From Marinosulfonomonas sp. (GTDB lineage Bacteria; Pseudomonadota; Alphaproteobacteria; Rhodobacterales; Rhodobacteraceae), in contig WFNH01000099.1 in NCBI GenBank assembly GCA_015488685.1, positions 1 to 58,658 on the forward strand: DNA of 58,658 bases. The letters are read 5' to 3'. The translations under genes and the position numbers were made by a program. Positions 36,436 through 47,529 of this stretch are shown piece after piece; within the stretch, counting starts at the first letter, position 1; each line of letters starts with the position of its first letter. Below the pieces are notes generated by a model. That model had not been told where the DNA came from. It was given only the letters and a program-made list of their open reading frames with translations, and did no database searches.

Positions 36436-36852
36436 ATGTCATTAACGCAACGTGTGCTTATATGGCCGCTTATTGCACTTGTTACCGTCTTTAGCCCGAA
36501 AGATGCGCAAGCGGTTATCGTGTTTGATTGCATCCTTACAAGCGACACTGGCGATTCTGCAGTGGTGAAAATGACCACAATGCCTGACAATAAAGTCCGG
36601 TTCGAGCTTAATGGCGTCACAGTAATTGGTATTATTGTCCCGCCATTTACTGATCACGGCAGAAACCTTGCAGTGGCCGCTACTCAGCGCGACGGGCGCA
36701 TTTATACTATCGCAATGCACCGGAAATTTTACCGGCCTGATCCGAGTGGGCATGATCCTTCACGGCTACCGACAACTATGACGGTTCAATTTGCGAATGA
36801 TGATATTGTCCCACTTGTGGAAATATATACTGGTAGATGCACATATAAATAG
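36436..36852 (+). CDS. Secreted protein of unknown function
   Basis: This 138-residue protein has a signal peptide (SLTQRVLIWPLIALVTVFSP, cleavage after about AQA at 26) and a mature domain of beta-rich appearance with two cysteines (FDC near the start and GRC near the end), perhaps disulfide-bonded. I recognise no family. GGGAGGGG, the sequence right after the ParB-like stop, serves as its ribosome site. Its base composition is visibly less GC-rich than the neighbours, and it is enclosed by the 105-base direct repeats, which suggests insertion. Periplasmic location is inferred. Confidence 0.7.
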   Translation: MSLTQRVLIWPLIALVTVFSPKDAQAVIVFDCILTSDTGDSAVVKMTTMPDNKVRFELNGVTVIGIIVPPFTDHGRNLAVAATQRDGRIYTIAMHRKFYRPDPSGHDPSRLPTTMTVQFANDDIVPLVEIYTGRCTYK

Positions 36853-36878
36853 CTCCCTCATTCGGGCTTTAAAAGCGC

Positions 36879-36980
36879 GTGGGCTATGTGCTGATCGAGG
36901 GTCTGCACCGGCTAGAGGCGCTAAAGGCGCTGGGCGAGGAAATGGTTGAGGGGTATCTGGTGCGGGCGGTGCTGCATTGA
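36879..36980 (+). pseudogene. Fragment duplicating the C-terminus of the ParB-like gene
   Basis: The frame GYVLIEGLHRLEALKALGEE then MVEGYLVRAVLH and stop repeats the end of the gene at 36174-36422 with only Thr to Met changed in the protein. The upstream two thirds of the gene is missing and what precedes it is unrelated, so this is a gene remnant, even though GTG at 36879 could in principle start a 33-residue peptide. The DNA copy spans 36882-36986. Confidence 0.85.
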
Positions 36981-37030
36981 GGGAGGCTATTTGCAGGTCT
37001 ATACAGATTTTTAGCATCGGCCATACAGCC

Positions 37031-37491
37031 TGCATTACTGGCAAAAGATGCCCGTTTCTATTGTATGCTGCACCGACCCAAATAATCTCAGGATTGGCCC
37101 GGTAGATGATCTAAGGCAAACAGAACTCCCGACAACGATGCGACCAAAGGGATCTTTGGCCGGTAACGAAAGGATACCGTTATTCGTATCAACTATAAGC
37201 ACGACATCAAAACCTCTTGTTTCTGTCATCGGCTTTATTTCGCGAACAAGGACTCTTTGGAAACTTACATCTCGGGCGGGGCCAAAGAAAAGTAACCCGA
37301 CAATTCCGGCAAGAACGACTACAAATAGAACTGCCAACCGAAATTGTGGGTCACGCTGGCGGTTTTTCCTGATCAAACGATCAAGTTCTTTGTTTTTATG
37401 GTTGTTCAAATTTAGTTCCCTAATGCACAAAAACCTATTGCAAGCTATAGCAACCCAATAATTCCAGATGAAAGTATAATGCATTACTGGC
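37031..37491. repeat. Segment bounded by a 12-base direct repeat
   Basis: TGCATTACTGGC occurs at 37031-37042 and again at 37480-37491. The segment between them coincides with the leftward membrane-protein gene, whose stop lies in the first copy and whose start lies in the second. This may be the footprint of an insertion event or a chance match. Confidence 0.5.
37035..37484 (-). CDS. Hypothetical single-span membrane protein
   Basis: This 149-residue frame has a basic, asparagine-rich N-terminal part ([20 protein letters not shown]), one transmembrane helix (about 50-68, [19 protein letters not shown]) and a hydrophilic C-terminal domain with [19 protein letters not shown]. No family was recognised. 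The first 24 residues, including two cysteines and [10 protein letters not shown], may be untranslated; a later start is possible. Base composition is AT-richer than the adjacent ilvD gene. It is bounded by a 12-base direct repeat. Confidence 0.6.
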   Translation of the reverse strand: MHYTFIWNYWVAIACNRFLCIRELNLNNHKNKELDRLIRKNRQRDPQFRLAVLFVVVLAGIVGLLFFGPARDVSFQRVLVREIKPMTETRGFDVVLIVDTNNGILSLPAKDPFGRIVVGSSVCLRSSTGPILRLFGSVQHTIETGIFCQ

Positions 37492-37565
37492 CTTCACTGC
37501 AAACTCACTTGATGAACCCGCCCCCATCCCCTATTCAAATTCCAAGCTTTATTCAGGGGTCCATC

Positions 37566-39299
37566 ATGAAAAACACCAAGTTCGACAAATCAAACCTTCC
37601 CAGCCGTCATGTCACCGAAGGGCCCGAACGGGCACCGCATCGCTCTTACCTTTATGCGATGGGCCTGTCCGAGGATGAAATCCACCAGCCGCTGGTCGGT
37701 GTGGCCACCTGCTGGAACGAGGCCGCGCCCTGTAACATCGCCCTGAACCGTCAGGCGCAGGTGGTCAAGATGGGTGTGAAAGCCGCCGAAGGCACCCCGC
37801 GTGAATTTACCACCATCACCGTCACCGACGGCATCGCGATGGGGCATGAGGGGATGCGTTCCTCCCTTGCCAGCCGCGAGGCGATTGCGGATTCGGTTGA
37901 ACTGACCATGCGCGGCCATTGCTATGACGCGCTGGTGGGGCTGGCCGGTTGTGACAAATCCCTGCCCGGCATGATGATGGCGATGGTGCGTCTGAACGTG
38001 CCCTCTGTGTTCATCTATGGCGGCTCGATCCTGCCCGGTCGTCTGGATGGCCGCGACGTGACCGTTCAGGACGTGTTCGAGGCCGTGGGCCAGCATCAGG
38101 CGGGCAACATGACAGATGCCGAGCTGGAAATGCTGGAATCGGTTGCCTGTCCGTCCGCCGGTGCCTGTGGTGGCCAGTTCACCGCCAACACGATGGCATG
38201 TGTGAGCGAGGCGATCGGCCTTGCCCTGCCCAATTCCGCCGGTGCCCCCGCCCCCTACGAAAGCCGCGATCAGTATGCCGAGGCGTCCGGCGTGGCGGTG
38301 ATGAACCTGCTTGAAAAGAACATCCGCGCGCGCGACATCGTCACCCGCGAGGCGCTGATCAATGCAGCGCGTGTGGTGGCCTGCACCGGTGGCAGCACCA
38401 ACGCCGGTCTGCACCTGCCCGCGATTGCGCACGAGGCAGGCATTGATTTCGACCTGACCGACGTTTGCGACATCTTCCGCGAGACCCCCTATTTCGTCGA
38501 TCTGAAACCGGGCGGGCAATATGTGGCCAAGGATTTGTACGAAGCCGGCGGCGTGCCGGTGATCATGAAAGAACTGGACAAGGCCGGTCTGATCCATCGC
38601 GATGTGATGACATCCACCGGCCGCAGCATGGGCGAGGAAATCGACATCGTCACCCGTCAGGCAGACGGCAAGGTAATCTATCCGGTGGAAACCCCGTTGT
38701 CGCCAACCGGCGGTGTGGTTGGCCTGAAGGGCAATCTGGCCCCCGATGGCGCGATTGTAAAAGTCGCCGGTATGGAAGAGGACCAACGTGTATTCAGCGG
38801 CCCTGCCCGCGTGTTTGAATGCGAAGAAGACGCGTTTGATGCAGTGCAAAAGCGGGAATACAAGGAAGGCGAGGTTCTGGTCATCCGCAATGAAGGCCCC
38901 GCAGGCGGCCCCGGTATGCGCGAAATGCTGGCGACCACGGCGGCGCTGTCGGGTCAGGGCATGGGCAAGAAGGTGGCGCTGATTACGGATGGCCGCTTTT
39001 CCGGTGCGACCCGCGGGTTCTGCGTCGGCCACGTCGGCCCCGAGGCCGCGCATGGCGGTCCGATTGCAATGGTTCAGGATGGCGACATCATCACGCTGGA
39101 CGCGATCAAGGGCGAAATCTCGGTTAATGTCAGCGATGAAGAAATGGCCAAACGCAAGGAAGCATGGGGCGGAGCGCGCAAGACAATCTATGCTTCGGGT
39201 GCCTTGTGGAAATACGCCCAGCAGGTTGGTCCAACCAGACTCGGGGCTGTTACCCATCCCGGCGCCAAGGCCGAAGGCCATATATATATGGATCTTTGA
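37566..39299 (+). CDS. ilvD: Dihydroxy-acid dehydratase
   Basis: This 577-residue protein has the IlvD/Edd features: [28 protein letters not shown] and [16 protein letters not shown], which supply iron-sulfur cysteines. Near the C-terminus is [15 protein letters not shown] followed by [19 protein letters not shown]. It converts 2,3-dihydroxy-3-methylbutanoate or -pentanoate to the keto acids of valine and isoleucine synthesis. The frame is open back to 37479, but ATG 37566 ([20 protein letters not shown]) matches the family start. The next gene begins on its stop codon (TGATG). Confidence 0.97.
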   Translation: MKNTKFDKSNLPSRHVTEGPERAPHRSYLYAMGLSEDEIHQPLVGVATCWNEAAPCNIALNRQAQVVKMGVKAAEGTPREFTTITVTDGIAMGHEGMRSSLASREAIADSVELTMRGHCYDALVGLAGCDKSLPGMMMAMVRLNVPSVFIYGGSILPGRLDGRDVTVQDVFEAVGQHQAGNMTDAELEMLESVACPSAGACGGQFTANTMACVSEAIGLALPNSAGAPAPYESRDQYAEASGVAVMNLLEKNIRARDIVTREALINAARVVACTGGSTNAGLHLPAIAHEAGIDFDLTDVCDIFRETPYFVDLKPGGQYVAKDLYEAGGVPVIMKELDKAGLIHRDVMTSTGRSMGEEIDIVTRQADGKVIYPVETPLSPTGGVVGLKGNLAPDGAIVKVAGMEEDQRVFSGPARVFECEEDAFDAVQKREYKEGEVLVIRNEGPAGGPGMREMLATTAALSGQGMGKKVALITDGRFSGATRGFCVGHVGPEAAHGGPIAMVQDGDIITLDAIKGEISVNVSDEEMAKRKEAWGGARKTIYASGALWKYAQQVGPTRLGAVTHPGAKAEGHIYMDL

Positions 39300-40000
39300 T
39301 GCTGCGGTATATCGGGTTCGCGCTGGCGACCCTGACGATTTTATCCGGTTGTACGGGAGCGGGCGGCGGCTTTGCCCTGCCCAAACCCGCACCCGCACAA
39401 ATCAGGGTCGCAAATAAGGAAGTTCTGATTGCAGGACCAAAGGGGTTCTGCATTGACCCGACCGAAACGCGGGATGAAGGCGACAGCGCCTTTGTTCTGC
39501 TGGGCAGCTGTGCGGCGATTGCAAACTCGCGCAGCAAACCACACCCCAAAGTGCCGGCAATCCTGACCGCTACAGTGTCCCGAAAAACCGCAAATCCGCC
39601 AATCACCAATTCAATGCCCGCCCTGACAGATTTCTTTACCACAAAGGCAGGCCGTGCGGCGCTGAGTCGGAACGGCAACGCGGATACTGTCGAGGTGGTC
39701 AAAACACTGGATCGGGACGGTGTATTCTATATCCGCGCGCGGGACAGCAGTTCGGACACATTGGCAGGGGCTGCAGATGAATACTGGCGGGCCTTGTTCG
39801 ATGTGAATGGCAGGATTGTTTCGGCATCCGTTTTCGGACTTAGGGAACATCCGATTCCATCTGAAAAGGGCTTTGATGTCTTGCAGGGGTTCACCAGCCG
39901 GATCAGAACCCGAAACACTTCCGGACCCGATCAAGTTGCCCTGGAAAACAAGCCGCGTATCCCCTTTTTCAAGCGGGTGTTTAAAAGGAAGCCCGAATAG
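39299..40000 (+). CDS. Putative lipoprotein of unknown function
   Basis: This 233-residue protein begins [18 protein letters not shown], with a lipobox LSGC and lipid-modified Cys18, then a proline-rich linker and a domain with GFCIDPTETRDEGDSAFVLLG. The C-terminal tail is basic (FFKRVFKRKPE). I recall similar hypothetical lipoproteins in Rhodobacteraceae without assigned function. It overlaps the ilvD stop by one base (TGATG), so translation is coupled although no metabolic link is apparent. Confidence 0.82.
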   Translation: MLRYIGFALATLTILSGCTGAGGGFALPKPAPAQIRVANKEVLIAGPKGFCIDPTETRDEGDSAFVLLGSCAAIANSRSKPHPKVPAILTATVSRKTANPPITNSMPALTDFFTTKAGRAALSRNGNADTVEVVKTLDRDGVFYIRARDSSSDTLAGAADEYWRALFDVNGRIVSASVFGLREHPIPSEKGFDVLQGFTSRIRTRNTSGPDQVALENKPRIPFFKRVFKRKPE

Positions 40001-40033
40001 GGTTACATTGCGACAACAATCTTCAGGGCAGAC

Positions 40034-40807
40034 ATGGCAAACCGATTTAACACTTTGATCCACAAACTGGCACAGCGCAGGGCATTGCGCCGCTGGACGG
40101 CTCTGGCAAAAGCGGCCCGTAATATGGATCTGGCCAGTTTGCGCGCAATCCGCGCGGACGCCCGTGCCCTGAACCGCCCCTTGCGCGATGTGATGCATCT
40201 GGCCGACAGCCGGTTGATGCTGCCCCTGATCGGATCAAACGCCATTCAGCCACCCGCCAATTCCGACTGGTCCTATCGGCCGGAACTATGGCGGGGTCCG
40301 ATTGATCCGCGCGGAATCGCGGCCGTGCGCAACAAGGCCAAGCTGGGGGCCGAGGCAATGGTATTCCACGATTGCAAGATCAGTGAACTGACCCTGCGCC
40401 AGATCCGAAATACCCATGAACGCGATCTGGCCCCGTTTGGCCTGACGATGGATGTGTTCAAATTTGACGGCACTTATTTATCACTGGTGCTGAACCTGCC
40501 CGAAACGGCAGTGCAGGGCCTTAAGAAAAAACACCTGCTTCGCATGGACGCTATTGTCGAAATGGAAAAGCCGCTGGAGATTTTCGCCCGCCTGAACATC
40601 AAACACGGCCCGAACACCGAACAGATCGTGCGTGAGTTGCCGCTAGACAGGGACGAAGTGATGGTGGAATTCGATCTGGCCTACACCCGTCTGAATGAAA
40701 AGCGGGCCGAACGCATGTGGATCGAGCTGATCTTTGAAGGCCCGCAAATGAACCAGATTACCTTGCGCGACATCACCTTCAGCCGCCGCCCCCGCGCCGA
40801 ACTGTAA
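40034..40807 (+). CDS. DUF6478 family protein
   Basis: This 257-residue protein is recognised as DUF6478, conserved in Rhodobacteraceae, from RRALRRWTALAKAARN, SRLMLPLIGSNAI, MVFHDCKISELTLRQIRNT and the strongly conserved KPLEIFARLNIKHGPNTEQI. No signal peptide, membrane helix or known catalytic motif is visible. Function is unknown. It sits between a lipoprotein gene and a small hypothetical gene, all rightward with short gaps. Confidence 0.85.
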   Translation: MANRFNTLIHKLAQRRALRRWTALAKAARNMDLASLRAIRADARALNRPLRDVMHLADSRLMLPLIGSNAIQPPANSDWSYRPELWRGPIDPRGIAAVRNKAKLGAEAMVFHDCKISELTLRQIRNTHERDLAPFGLTMDVFKFDGTYLSLVLNLPETAVQGLKKKHLLRMDAIVEMEKPLEIFARLNIKHGPNTEQIVRELPLDRDEVMVEFDLAYTRLNEKRAERMWIELIFEGPQMNQITLRDITFSRRPRAEL

Positions 40808-40825
40808 ACAGAAGGGACCCGACCC

Positions 40826-41194
40826 ATGAGCGAGCCAACACTGACCGTAACCCGCCTGTTCGAAGGCGTCTGGGAAGGCGTTTTGACCGGTTACAGCGAA
40901 ACGCCCCAAGTCGCGGCGACCCATCTGGGTGCCTCGCTGGATGGTGTGACCGTCACACAGGATGGCGAAAATGCCTGCTGGCTGGTGCAAGTGCCCGTGC
41001 CCGTCTCGGCCCTGTCGGATGGGTTGCAGACGATTGTCATTTCCGACACGCGCACAGGTGCCACGCTGAACAGTTTTACCATTCTGGCCGGTGGCGATCT
41101 GGATAACGACATCCGCAGCGAAGTTGCCCTTTTGCGCGCCGAACTGGATATGTTGAAAAAGGCGTTCCGGCGTCATTGCGTCGAAACCATGTGA
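40826..41194 (+). CDS. Conserved hypothetical protein
   Basis: This 122-residue protein has a beta-rich N-terminal part (residues 1-90, with VWEGVLTGYSETPQ and LVQVPVPVSALSDGLQTIVI) and a C-terminal helix (about 93-115, NDIRSEVALLRAELDMLKKA) likely to form a coiled coil. It begins 18 bases after the DUF6478 gene with an AGAAGGGACCCGACCC leader and is probably its partner. No family with known function was recognised. Confidence 0.75.
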   Translation: MSEPTLTVTRLFEGVWEGVLTGYSETPQVAATHLGASLDGVTVTQDGENACWLVQVPVPVSALSDGLQTIVISDTRTGATLNSFTILAGGDLDNDIRSEVALLRAELDMLKKAFRRHCVETM

Positions 41195-41211
41195 CGCCGC
41201 GTTTTGGATGA

Positions 41212-43293
<2,082 letters not shown>

Positions 43294-43539
43294 AACCTGA
43301 TCCCGAACTAATCCGCCACTGACAGGCTGGATTGTTCGTCATCAAACGATAAATTGTGGCACGACATGGAATTGCCTTGATTTGTTCTTGGTAAAATTCC
43401 TGTAAAACAAGGATGTTCCCCTGTTTCCGCATCAGGGACGATCCCAAACAAACCCAAGTATTGTCCGGCCTTCACCCCATTCTTGCCTGATTTAGCGGCG
43501 ATATATTTATCACTGCCACATAACACTACAGGAACAAAG

Positions 43540-44445
43540 ATGGATAGATTAACTGAGATGGAGGCCTTCGCCACTGTTGTGGATCAAGGCGGCTTCACAG
43601 ATGCCGCCCGCAAGATGGGCATCTCCAAATCAGCCGTATCAAAACATGTCTCATCGCTTGAGGCGCGTCTGGGGGCGCGGCTGCTAAACAGAACAACCCG
43701 GCGGGTTAGCCCGACGGAAATAGGACTGGCATATTACGACCGCGCACGCCGCGTTCTGAACGATGCCGGAGAAGCGGATGCACTGGTAACCTCTATGCAA
43801 ACAGCACCTTCTGGACTATTGCGAATTTCGGTTGCAACGGATTTCGGCGTGAACCATTTATCGCCGATACTGGGCGAATTCCTACAGGAATTTCCCGATA
43901 TCACCGTCAATATGGTGCTGAATAACCGCTACGTCGAACTGATTTCGGAAGGGTTTGACCTTGCCGTGCGGATCGGAGAGCTGGAGGATAGCACGCTACG
44001 TGCCCGAAAGCTGACCGAAACCACCAAACGCATGGTGGGATCACCCGCCTATTTTGAAAAATATGGCCGTCCGCAGAAGATCGATGATCTAAACGAACAC
44101 AAGCTTTTGCACTATTCAAACCAGTCCAACGGCAGCGTTTGGAAAATAACCGCCCCGTCCGGGGAAAAACGGCAGGTGCGCACGGCTGGCTGGCTGTCAG
44201 TGAATGACGGGCAATCGCTGTTGAATGCGGCTGTTTCCGGTCTTGGCATCGCCTATTTGCCCAGCTTCCTTTATGCGGATGCACTGGCCAAGGGTCTGGT
44301 GGAAGAGGCCATTCCAGACCTGCCCAATGAAATGCAGGGGATTTATGCGGTCTATCCACCCGGCCGGTTCACCCAGCCAAAGGTGCGGGCCTTTATTGAC
44401 TTCCTTGTGCAGTCATTTGCCAGCAAGGGGCCGGATGCGTGGTAG
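43540..44445 (+). CDS. LysR-family transcriptional regulator
   Basis: This 301-residue protein has the LysR winged helix (about 1-60, GGFTDAARKMGISKSAVSKH) and a substrate-binding effector domain starting near residue 90 (GLLRISVATDFGVNHLSPIL). It resembles the LysR group near DsdC/AaeR-like regulators with RTTRRVSPTEIG. ATG 43540 has AGGAACAAAG upstream; the frame extends to 43483. The 246-base upstream gap contains a TTAT-N9-ATAA dyad (43507-43523) that may be its own site. Target genes are unknown. Confidence 0.9.
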   Translation: MDRLTEMEAFATVVDQGGFTDAARKMGISKSAVSKHVSSLEARLGARLLNRTTRRVSPTEIGLAYYDRARRVLNDAGEADALVTSMQTAPSGLLRISVATDFGVNHLSPILGEFLQEFPDITVNMVLNNRYVELISEGFDLAVRIGELEDSTLRARKLTETTKRMVGSPAYFEKYGRPQKIDDLNEHKLLHYSNQSNGSVWKITAPSGEKRQVRTAGWLSVNDGQSLLNAAVSGLGIAYLPSFLYADALAKGLVEEAIPDLPNEMQGIYAVYPPGRFTQPKVRAFIDFLVQSFASKGPDAW

Positions 44446-44485
44446 CAAACCTGTAACAGGTCTGTGAGCGTAAATGGTGATCAAG

Positions 44486-45448
44486 TTAGCGGGTCGAGGT
44501 GTCAATCACTTCGACCCGTCTGTTTTGGGCACGGCCGTCTTCGGTCATGTTGGTGGCGCGGGGGGATAGAAACCCGTTACCTTCGGCGCTGATCTGTTTT
44601 TTGTCCACGCTATAATCATTGATCAGGCGGCGCACCACGGATGCCGCACGTTTCTTGGACAGAGCGATATTGCCAGCCAGTGACCCTTCGGCATCGGTAT
44701 GACCGACCAGCGCAAACGTACGATCCGGATGCGCCTTTATGTAATCGGCAAGTGTAGCGAGCGAAGCAAAGTCACCATCCCCCAGATCGGACGATCCGGT
44801 CTGAAACACCAGATCTTCCAGAATGAAATGTCCTTTTTCCTGCAACGCCCGCTCCAGCGGCAACGCGGGTTGGTCCGTGGGCGCAGGTTCGGAAATGTTG
44901 GCTAGGGCGGGGCTTGTGGTCGAGGTTATCAATTCGGCCTTATCTGCCGGCACCCCGACGCGAACTATTTGAACATAACCCGCATTCTGGCTGCGGCTGA
45001 CCAGCAGGGTGACATATTCGGGGGTATCGCCCGTTTTGCGTTCAGCCGAAAGAAACCGGAAATCGCCCAGATCAACATGCATCACGGGTTCTGGCATTAC
45101 ATCGGTTTCAAACCGGAAATCAAACCCGCCACAGGCGTCGGTTTCACATTCAAAAACCACATCGAACCCTTTGTCCGTCAGTTGTTTTTTCAGCGGATCA
45201 AGGATTTGCAAGGATGTCAGGCCGGTTGCCGTGATCTTCCAAGCTTGTTGCATCACTTCGCCTTCGGCTATGACCGACGGCAGTTCACCGTTTTGCCACG
45301 CCCCAACCGGCACCTTGTAACTGCCGCGCTCATTCAGCTTTTCACCTGCAAGTATCGCATTTCCCGGAAAATCCAGCATTGCGGCCATCGCGGCCATCGG
45401 CATCAATGCGGCATATGCACCAGCCATTATGAAGGTTCGGATACTCAT
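44486..45448 (-). CDS. OmpA-family outer membrane/peptidoglycan-binding protein
   Basis: This 320-residue protein has a signal peptide (about 1-22, MAGAYAALMPMAAMA) and a C-terminal OmpA domain (about 205-318) with GSSDLGDGDFASLATLADYI, LVGHTDAEGSLAGN, LSKKRAASVVRRLI and the ending AQNRRVEVI. The central part (80-190) is unassigned. It would anchor to peptidoglycan from the periplasm. It overlaps the AhpD-like gene by 4 bases and ends the leftward cinA-GNAT-AhpD-ompA run. Confidence 0.9.
   Translation of the reverse strand: MSIRTFIMAGAYAALMPMAAMAAMLDFPGNAILAGEKLNERGSYKVPVGAWQNGELPSVIAEGEVMQQAWKITATGLTSLQILDPLKKQLTDKGFDVVFECETDACGGFDFRFETDVMPEPVMHVDLGDFRFLSAERKTGDTPEYVTLLVSRSQNAGYVQIVRVGVPADKAELITSTTSPALANISEPAPTDQPALPLERALQEKGHFILEDLVFQTGSSDLGDGDFASLATLADYIKAHPDRTFALVGHTDAEGSLAGNIALSKKRAASVVRRLINDYSVDKKQISAEGNGFLSPRATNMTEDGRAQNRRVEVIDTSTR
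44491..44517 (-). repeat. Hairpin inside the last codons of the OmpA-like gene
   Basis: GGGTCGAGGTG and CACTTCGACCC form an 11-pair stem (one G-T) around TCAAT, spanning the codons just before the stop. No T-run follows, so a role in message stability is as likely as termination. A second small palindrome, ACCTGT-A-ACAGGT (44449-44461), lies between this gene and the convergent LysR gene. Confidence 0.5.
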
Positions 45449-46020
45449 CGGCTTTGTGAATGATACTCGTCATTAGGGCGCATGTCGGATGCCGAAGCCA
45501 CGCGGTTCGTCATGTTAAAGAACGCAGCCACCGCACCGATATCCCATATATCGCGGTCACTGAACCCGACGTCGCGCAGTGCCTGACGGTCGGGTTCTTC
45601 AATCTTGGCGCTATCCTCGGTCAGTTTGGCGGCGAAATCCAGCATGGCCTTTTGGCGGGTATCCAGATCGGCGGCGCGATAGTTCATCACCATCATTTCC
45701 CCGAGGATCGGGTCGCCCGACAGTTCCCGCACCGCCGCGCCATGCGCCACAAGGCAGTAGAAACATTTGTTGATCGACGAAACCACAACCGCGATCATCT
45801 CGCGTTCCAGTTTGGTCAGCCCGCTGTCGCCCAGCATCAGGTCGTTATACAGCGCTGCAAATGTGTTCAGCTTGTCGATGTCAAAGGCATAAGCCTGCAA
45901 AACATTCGGGATCAGGCCAAGTTTATCGGTACAAAGGTCGAAATACTTCTGTGTGCCCTCGGGTAATGGCTCGACCATGGGTAGGTCGAGGGCGATTGGT
46001 CTTTTGGTATCTTTTGTCAA
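45445..46020 (-). CDS. AhpD-like carboxymuconolactone decarboxylase family protein (peroxidase-related)
   Basis: This 191-residue protein has the redox motif CFYCLVAHG (Cys86, Cys89, His93) preceded by LEREMIAVVVSSIN, typical of the peroxidase-related AhpD-like enzymes. It likely reduces peroxides or acts as a disulfide reductase. The family pattern ALDLPMVEPLP needs the upstream TTG start at 46020, since the next ATG at 45978 would remove it. The TTG has only a poor AGG upstream. It begins 13 bases after the GNAT gene. Confidence 0.85.
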   Translation of the reverse strand: MTKDTKRPIALDLPMVEPLPEGTQKYFDLCTDKLGLIPNVLQAYAFDIDKLNTFAALYNDLMLGDSGLTKLEREMIAVVVSSINKCFYCLVAHGAAVRELSGDPILGEMMVMNYRAADLDTRQKAMLDFAAKLTEDSAKIEEPDRQALRDVGFSDRDIWDIGAVAAFFNMTNRVASASDMRPNDEYHSQSR

Positions 46021-46033
46021 ACCTGCTAAGCCC

Positions 46034-46756
46034 TTATTTTTGATCTTTTATTCTGTAATGATAGTATCCCACATTTTCCATGTTCAGGGAAGCATACAGC
46101 CGGTTTGCGGGCAGGTTATCGCGCACGCAAATCACACTGAAATCGGTGGCGCCATTATCTTGTGCCCAATTCGCCGCGACCCCCATGATATTGACAGCCA
46201 CCCCCTGCCTGCGCTGCTCAGGCACGACTTCCAGCGCGTGTAGCATGGCGGTGGTGCCATGAATGGCCACATAGGCCACACCGGCGGCGCGGTCATTCTG
46301 GCGGGCAAGGATCGCGGCCTTTGGCCCCTTGGCGCGGGCCATCACGGCCTGACGCCCCGCACCGATCCCCTGTTCGGTCCAGATTTCGTTGATAATGGCC
46401 AACGGCGGCCAGACCGGAAAGGCGGCAAGCCGTTCGGGGGCGATTTTAGTCAGGGTTTCAACGGGGCAATGATACATCACAACAGGGTCATGCTCGCGAT
46501 AGCCCCGTTCAGCCAGCATCCTGTCCAGCTCTTTTTCATCTTCGCGCACCATGAACAAAAGCCCTTGGTTCAGGGCCAGCATAGCATCTTCGGCTTGCGA
46601 AATATCTTCCGCGCTAACAGGGCCGTTGACAGTGCAGGCCGAAACCCTCTGCCCGCCGCCCGCGCCATTACGGATTGTCCAGTTTCCAACCGCAGCAACT
46701 TCGGCGGCAGGCCAGGTTGCTTCGATGGTATCGTAAAGAGTTTGTTTCAGGTTCAT
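46034..46756 (-). CDS. GNAT-family N-acetyltransferase
   Basis: This 240-residue protein has a C-terminal GNAT fold. The acetyl-CoA site is VVPEQRRQGVAVNIMGVAANWA, preceded by a strand AAGVAYVAIHGTTAMLHAL and followed by FSVICVRDNLPANRLYASLNM, the usual motif A and B. The N-terminal 110 residues are less conserved. The acceptor is unknown. It overlaps the cinA-like gene by 4 bases. Confidence 0.88.
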   Translation of the reverse strand: MNLKQTLYDTIEATWPAAEVAAVGNWTIRNGAGGGQRVSACTVNGPVSAEDISQAEDAMLALNQGLLFMVREDEKELDRMLAERGYREHDPVVMYHCPVETLTKIAPERLAAFPVWPPLAIINEIWTEQGIGAGRQAVMARAKGPKAAILARQNDRAAGVAYVAIHGTTAMLHALEVVPEQRRQGVAVNIMGVAANWAQDNGATDFSVICVRDNLPANRLYASLNMENVGYYHYRIKDQK

Positions 46757-47484
46757 TTTGCGGCCTGTTGGAAAAGGGTAGCCAGACGCGCCATTGCGGC
46801 GTCCAGTTCAACGGCTTCGGTGCCGCGCCCGACGATGTTGGTGCCATAGGTGCCGTTGCTGTAAAACGGATAGGATCCAAACGACAGATCGGGAAATTCC
46901 GCCGCCAGATCGGCCAGCGGTTTGGCGATCACCCCTTCGGGCTGCATCAAGCGCAGGGTTCTGGACAGCAATGGTTTACCGCCCGACAGGGTGGGCAGCA
47001 ATGACGCCACCATCGCCTGAAAGATCATCGGCACACCGGCCATCACATGCACATTCTTCAGGGTGAAACCGGGGGCGGCGGAAATCGGGTTTTCGATCAG
47101 CTCGGCCCCGTCAGGGATACGGGCCATGCGCAGGCGGGCTTCGTTCACTTCAACATCCGCCTGTTCATAATGCGCCATCAACAGGGCGCGGGCATCGTCG
47201 CGCACATCAATCGGTGTGCCAAAGGCTGCGGCAACGGCATCGGCGGTGATGTCGTCATGCGTCGGCCCGATCCCGCCCGAGGTGAACACATGGTCGTAAT
47301 GTTCCGACAGATACTGCACAGCGGCGATGATTGCGCCGGTATCATCGGCCACCACGCGCACCTCTTTCAGATCAATCCCGCGGCCTGCCAGTTCCCCCGC
47401 CAGATAGTGCGTGTTGGTGTCTTGCGTGCGCCCCGAAAGGATTTCGTCGCCGATCACCAGCATGGCGGCAGTTGGGTTCATCAT
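46753..47484 (-). CDS. CinA-like molybdopterin-binding domain protein
   Basis: This 243-residue protein contains only the MoaB/MogA-like domain of CinA: MLVIGDEILSGRTQDTNTHY, then FTSGGIGPTHDDITADAVA. It lacks the C-terminal deamidase domain of full CinA. Such short proteins are annotated as competence/damage-inducible protein A or as FAD/ADP-ribose pyrophosphatase-like, and the true role is uncertain. The frame is open far upstream across sfsA, but ATG 47484, after GGAAAGCACG, is the correct start. Divergent from sfsA. Confidence 0.88.
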   Translation of the reverse strand: MMNPTAAMLVIGDEILSGRTQDTNTHYLAGELAGRGIDLKEVRVVADDTGAIIAAVQYLSEHYDHVFTSGGIGPTHDDITADAVAAAFGTPIDVRDDARALLMAHYEQADVEVNEARLRMARIPDGAELIENPISAAPGFTLKNVHVMAGVPMIFQAMVASLLPTLSGGKPLLSRTLRLMQPEGVIAKPLADLAAEFPDLSFGSYPFYSNGTYGTNIVGRGTEAVELDAAMARLATLFQQAAK

Positions 47485-47529
47485 CGTGCTTTCCTTGTGC
47501 GTTTCTGTGATCAGATATATGCCTAAGCC

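Noticed and set aside
37590-39398. 602-codon leftward open frame opposite ilvD
   Set aside because: It is the antisense shadow of ilvD: the translation is rich in His, Gly, Arg and Gln with no recognisable domain, and ilvD is unambiguous.
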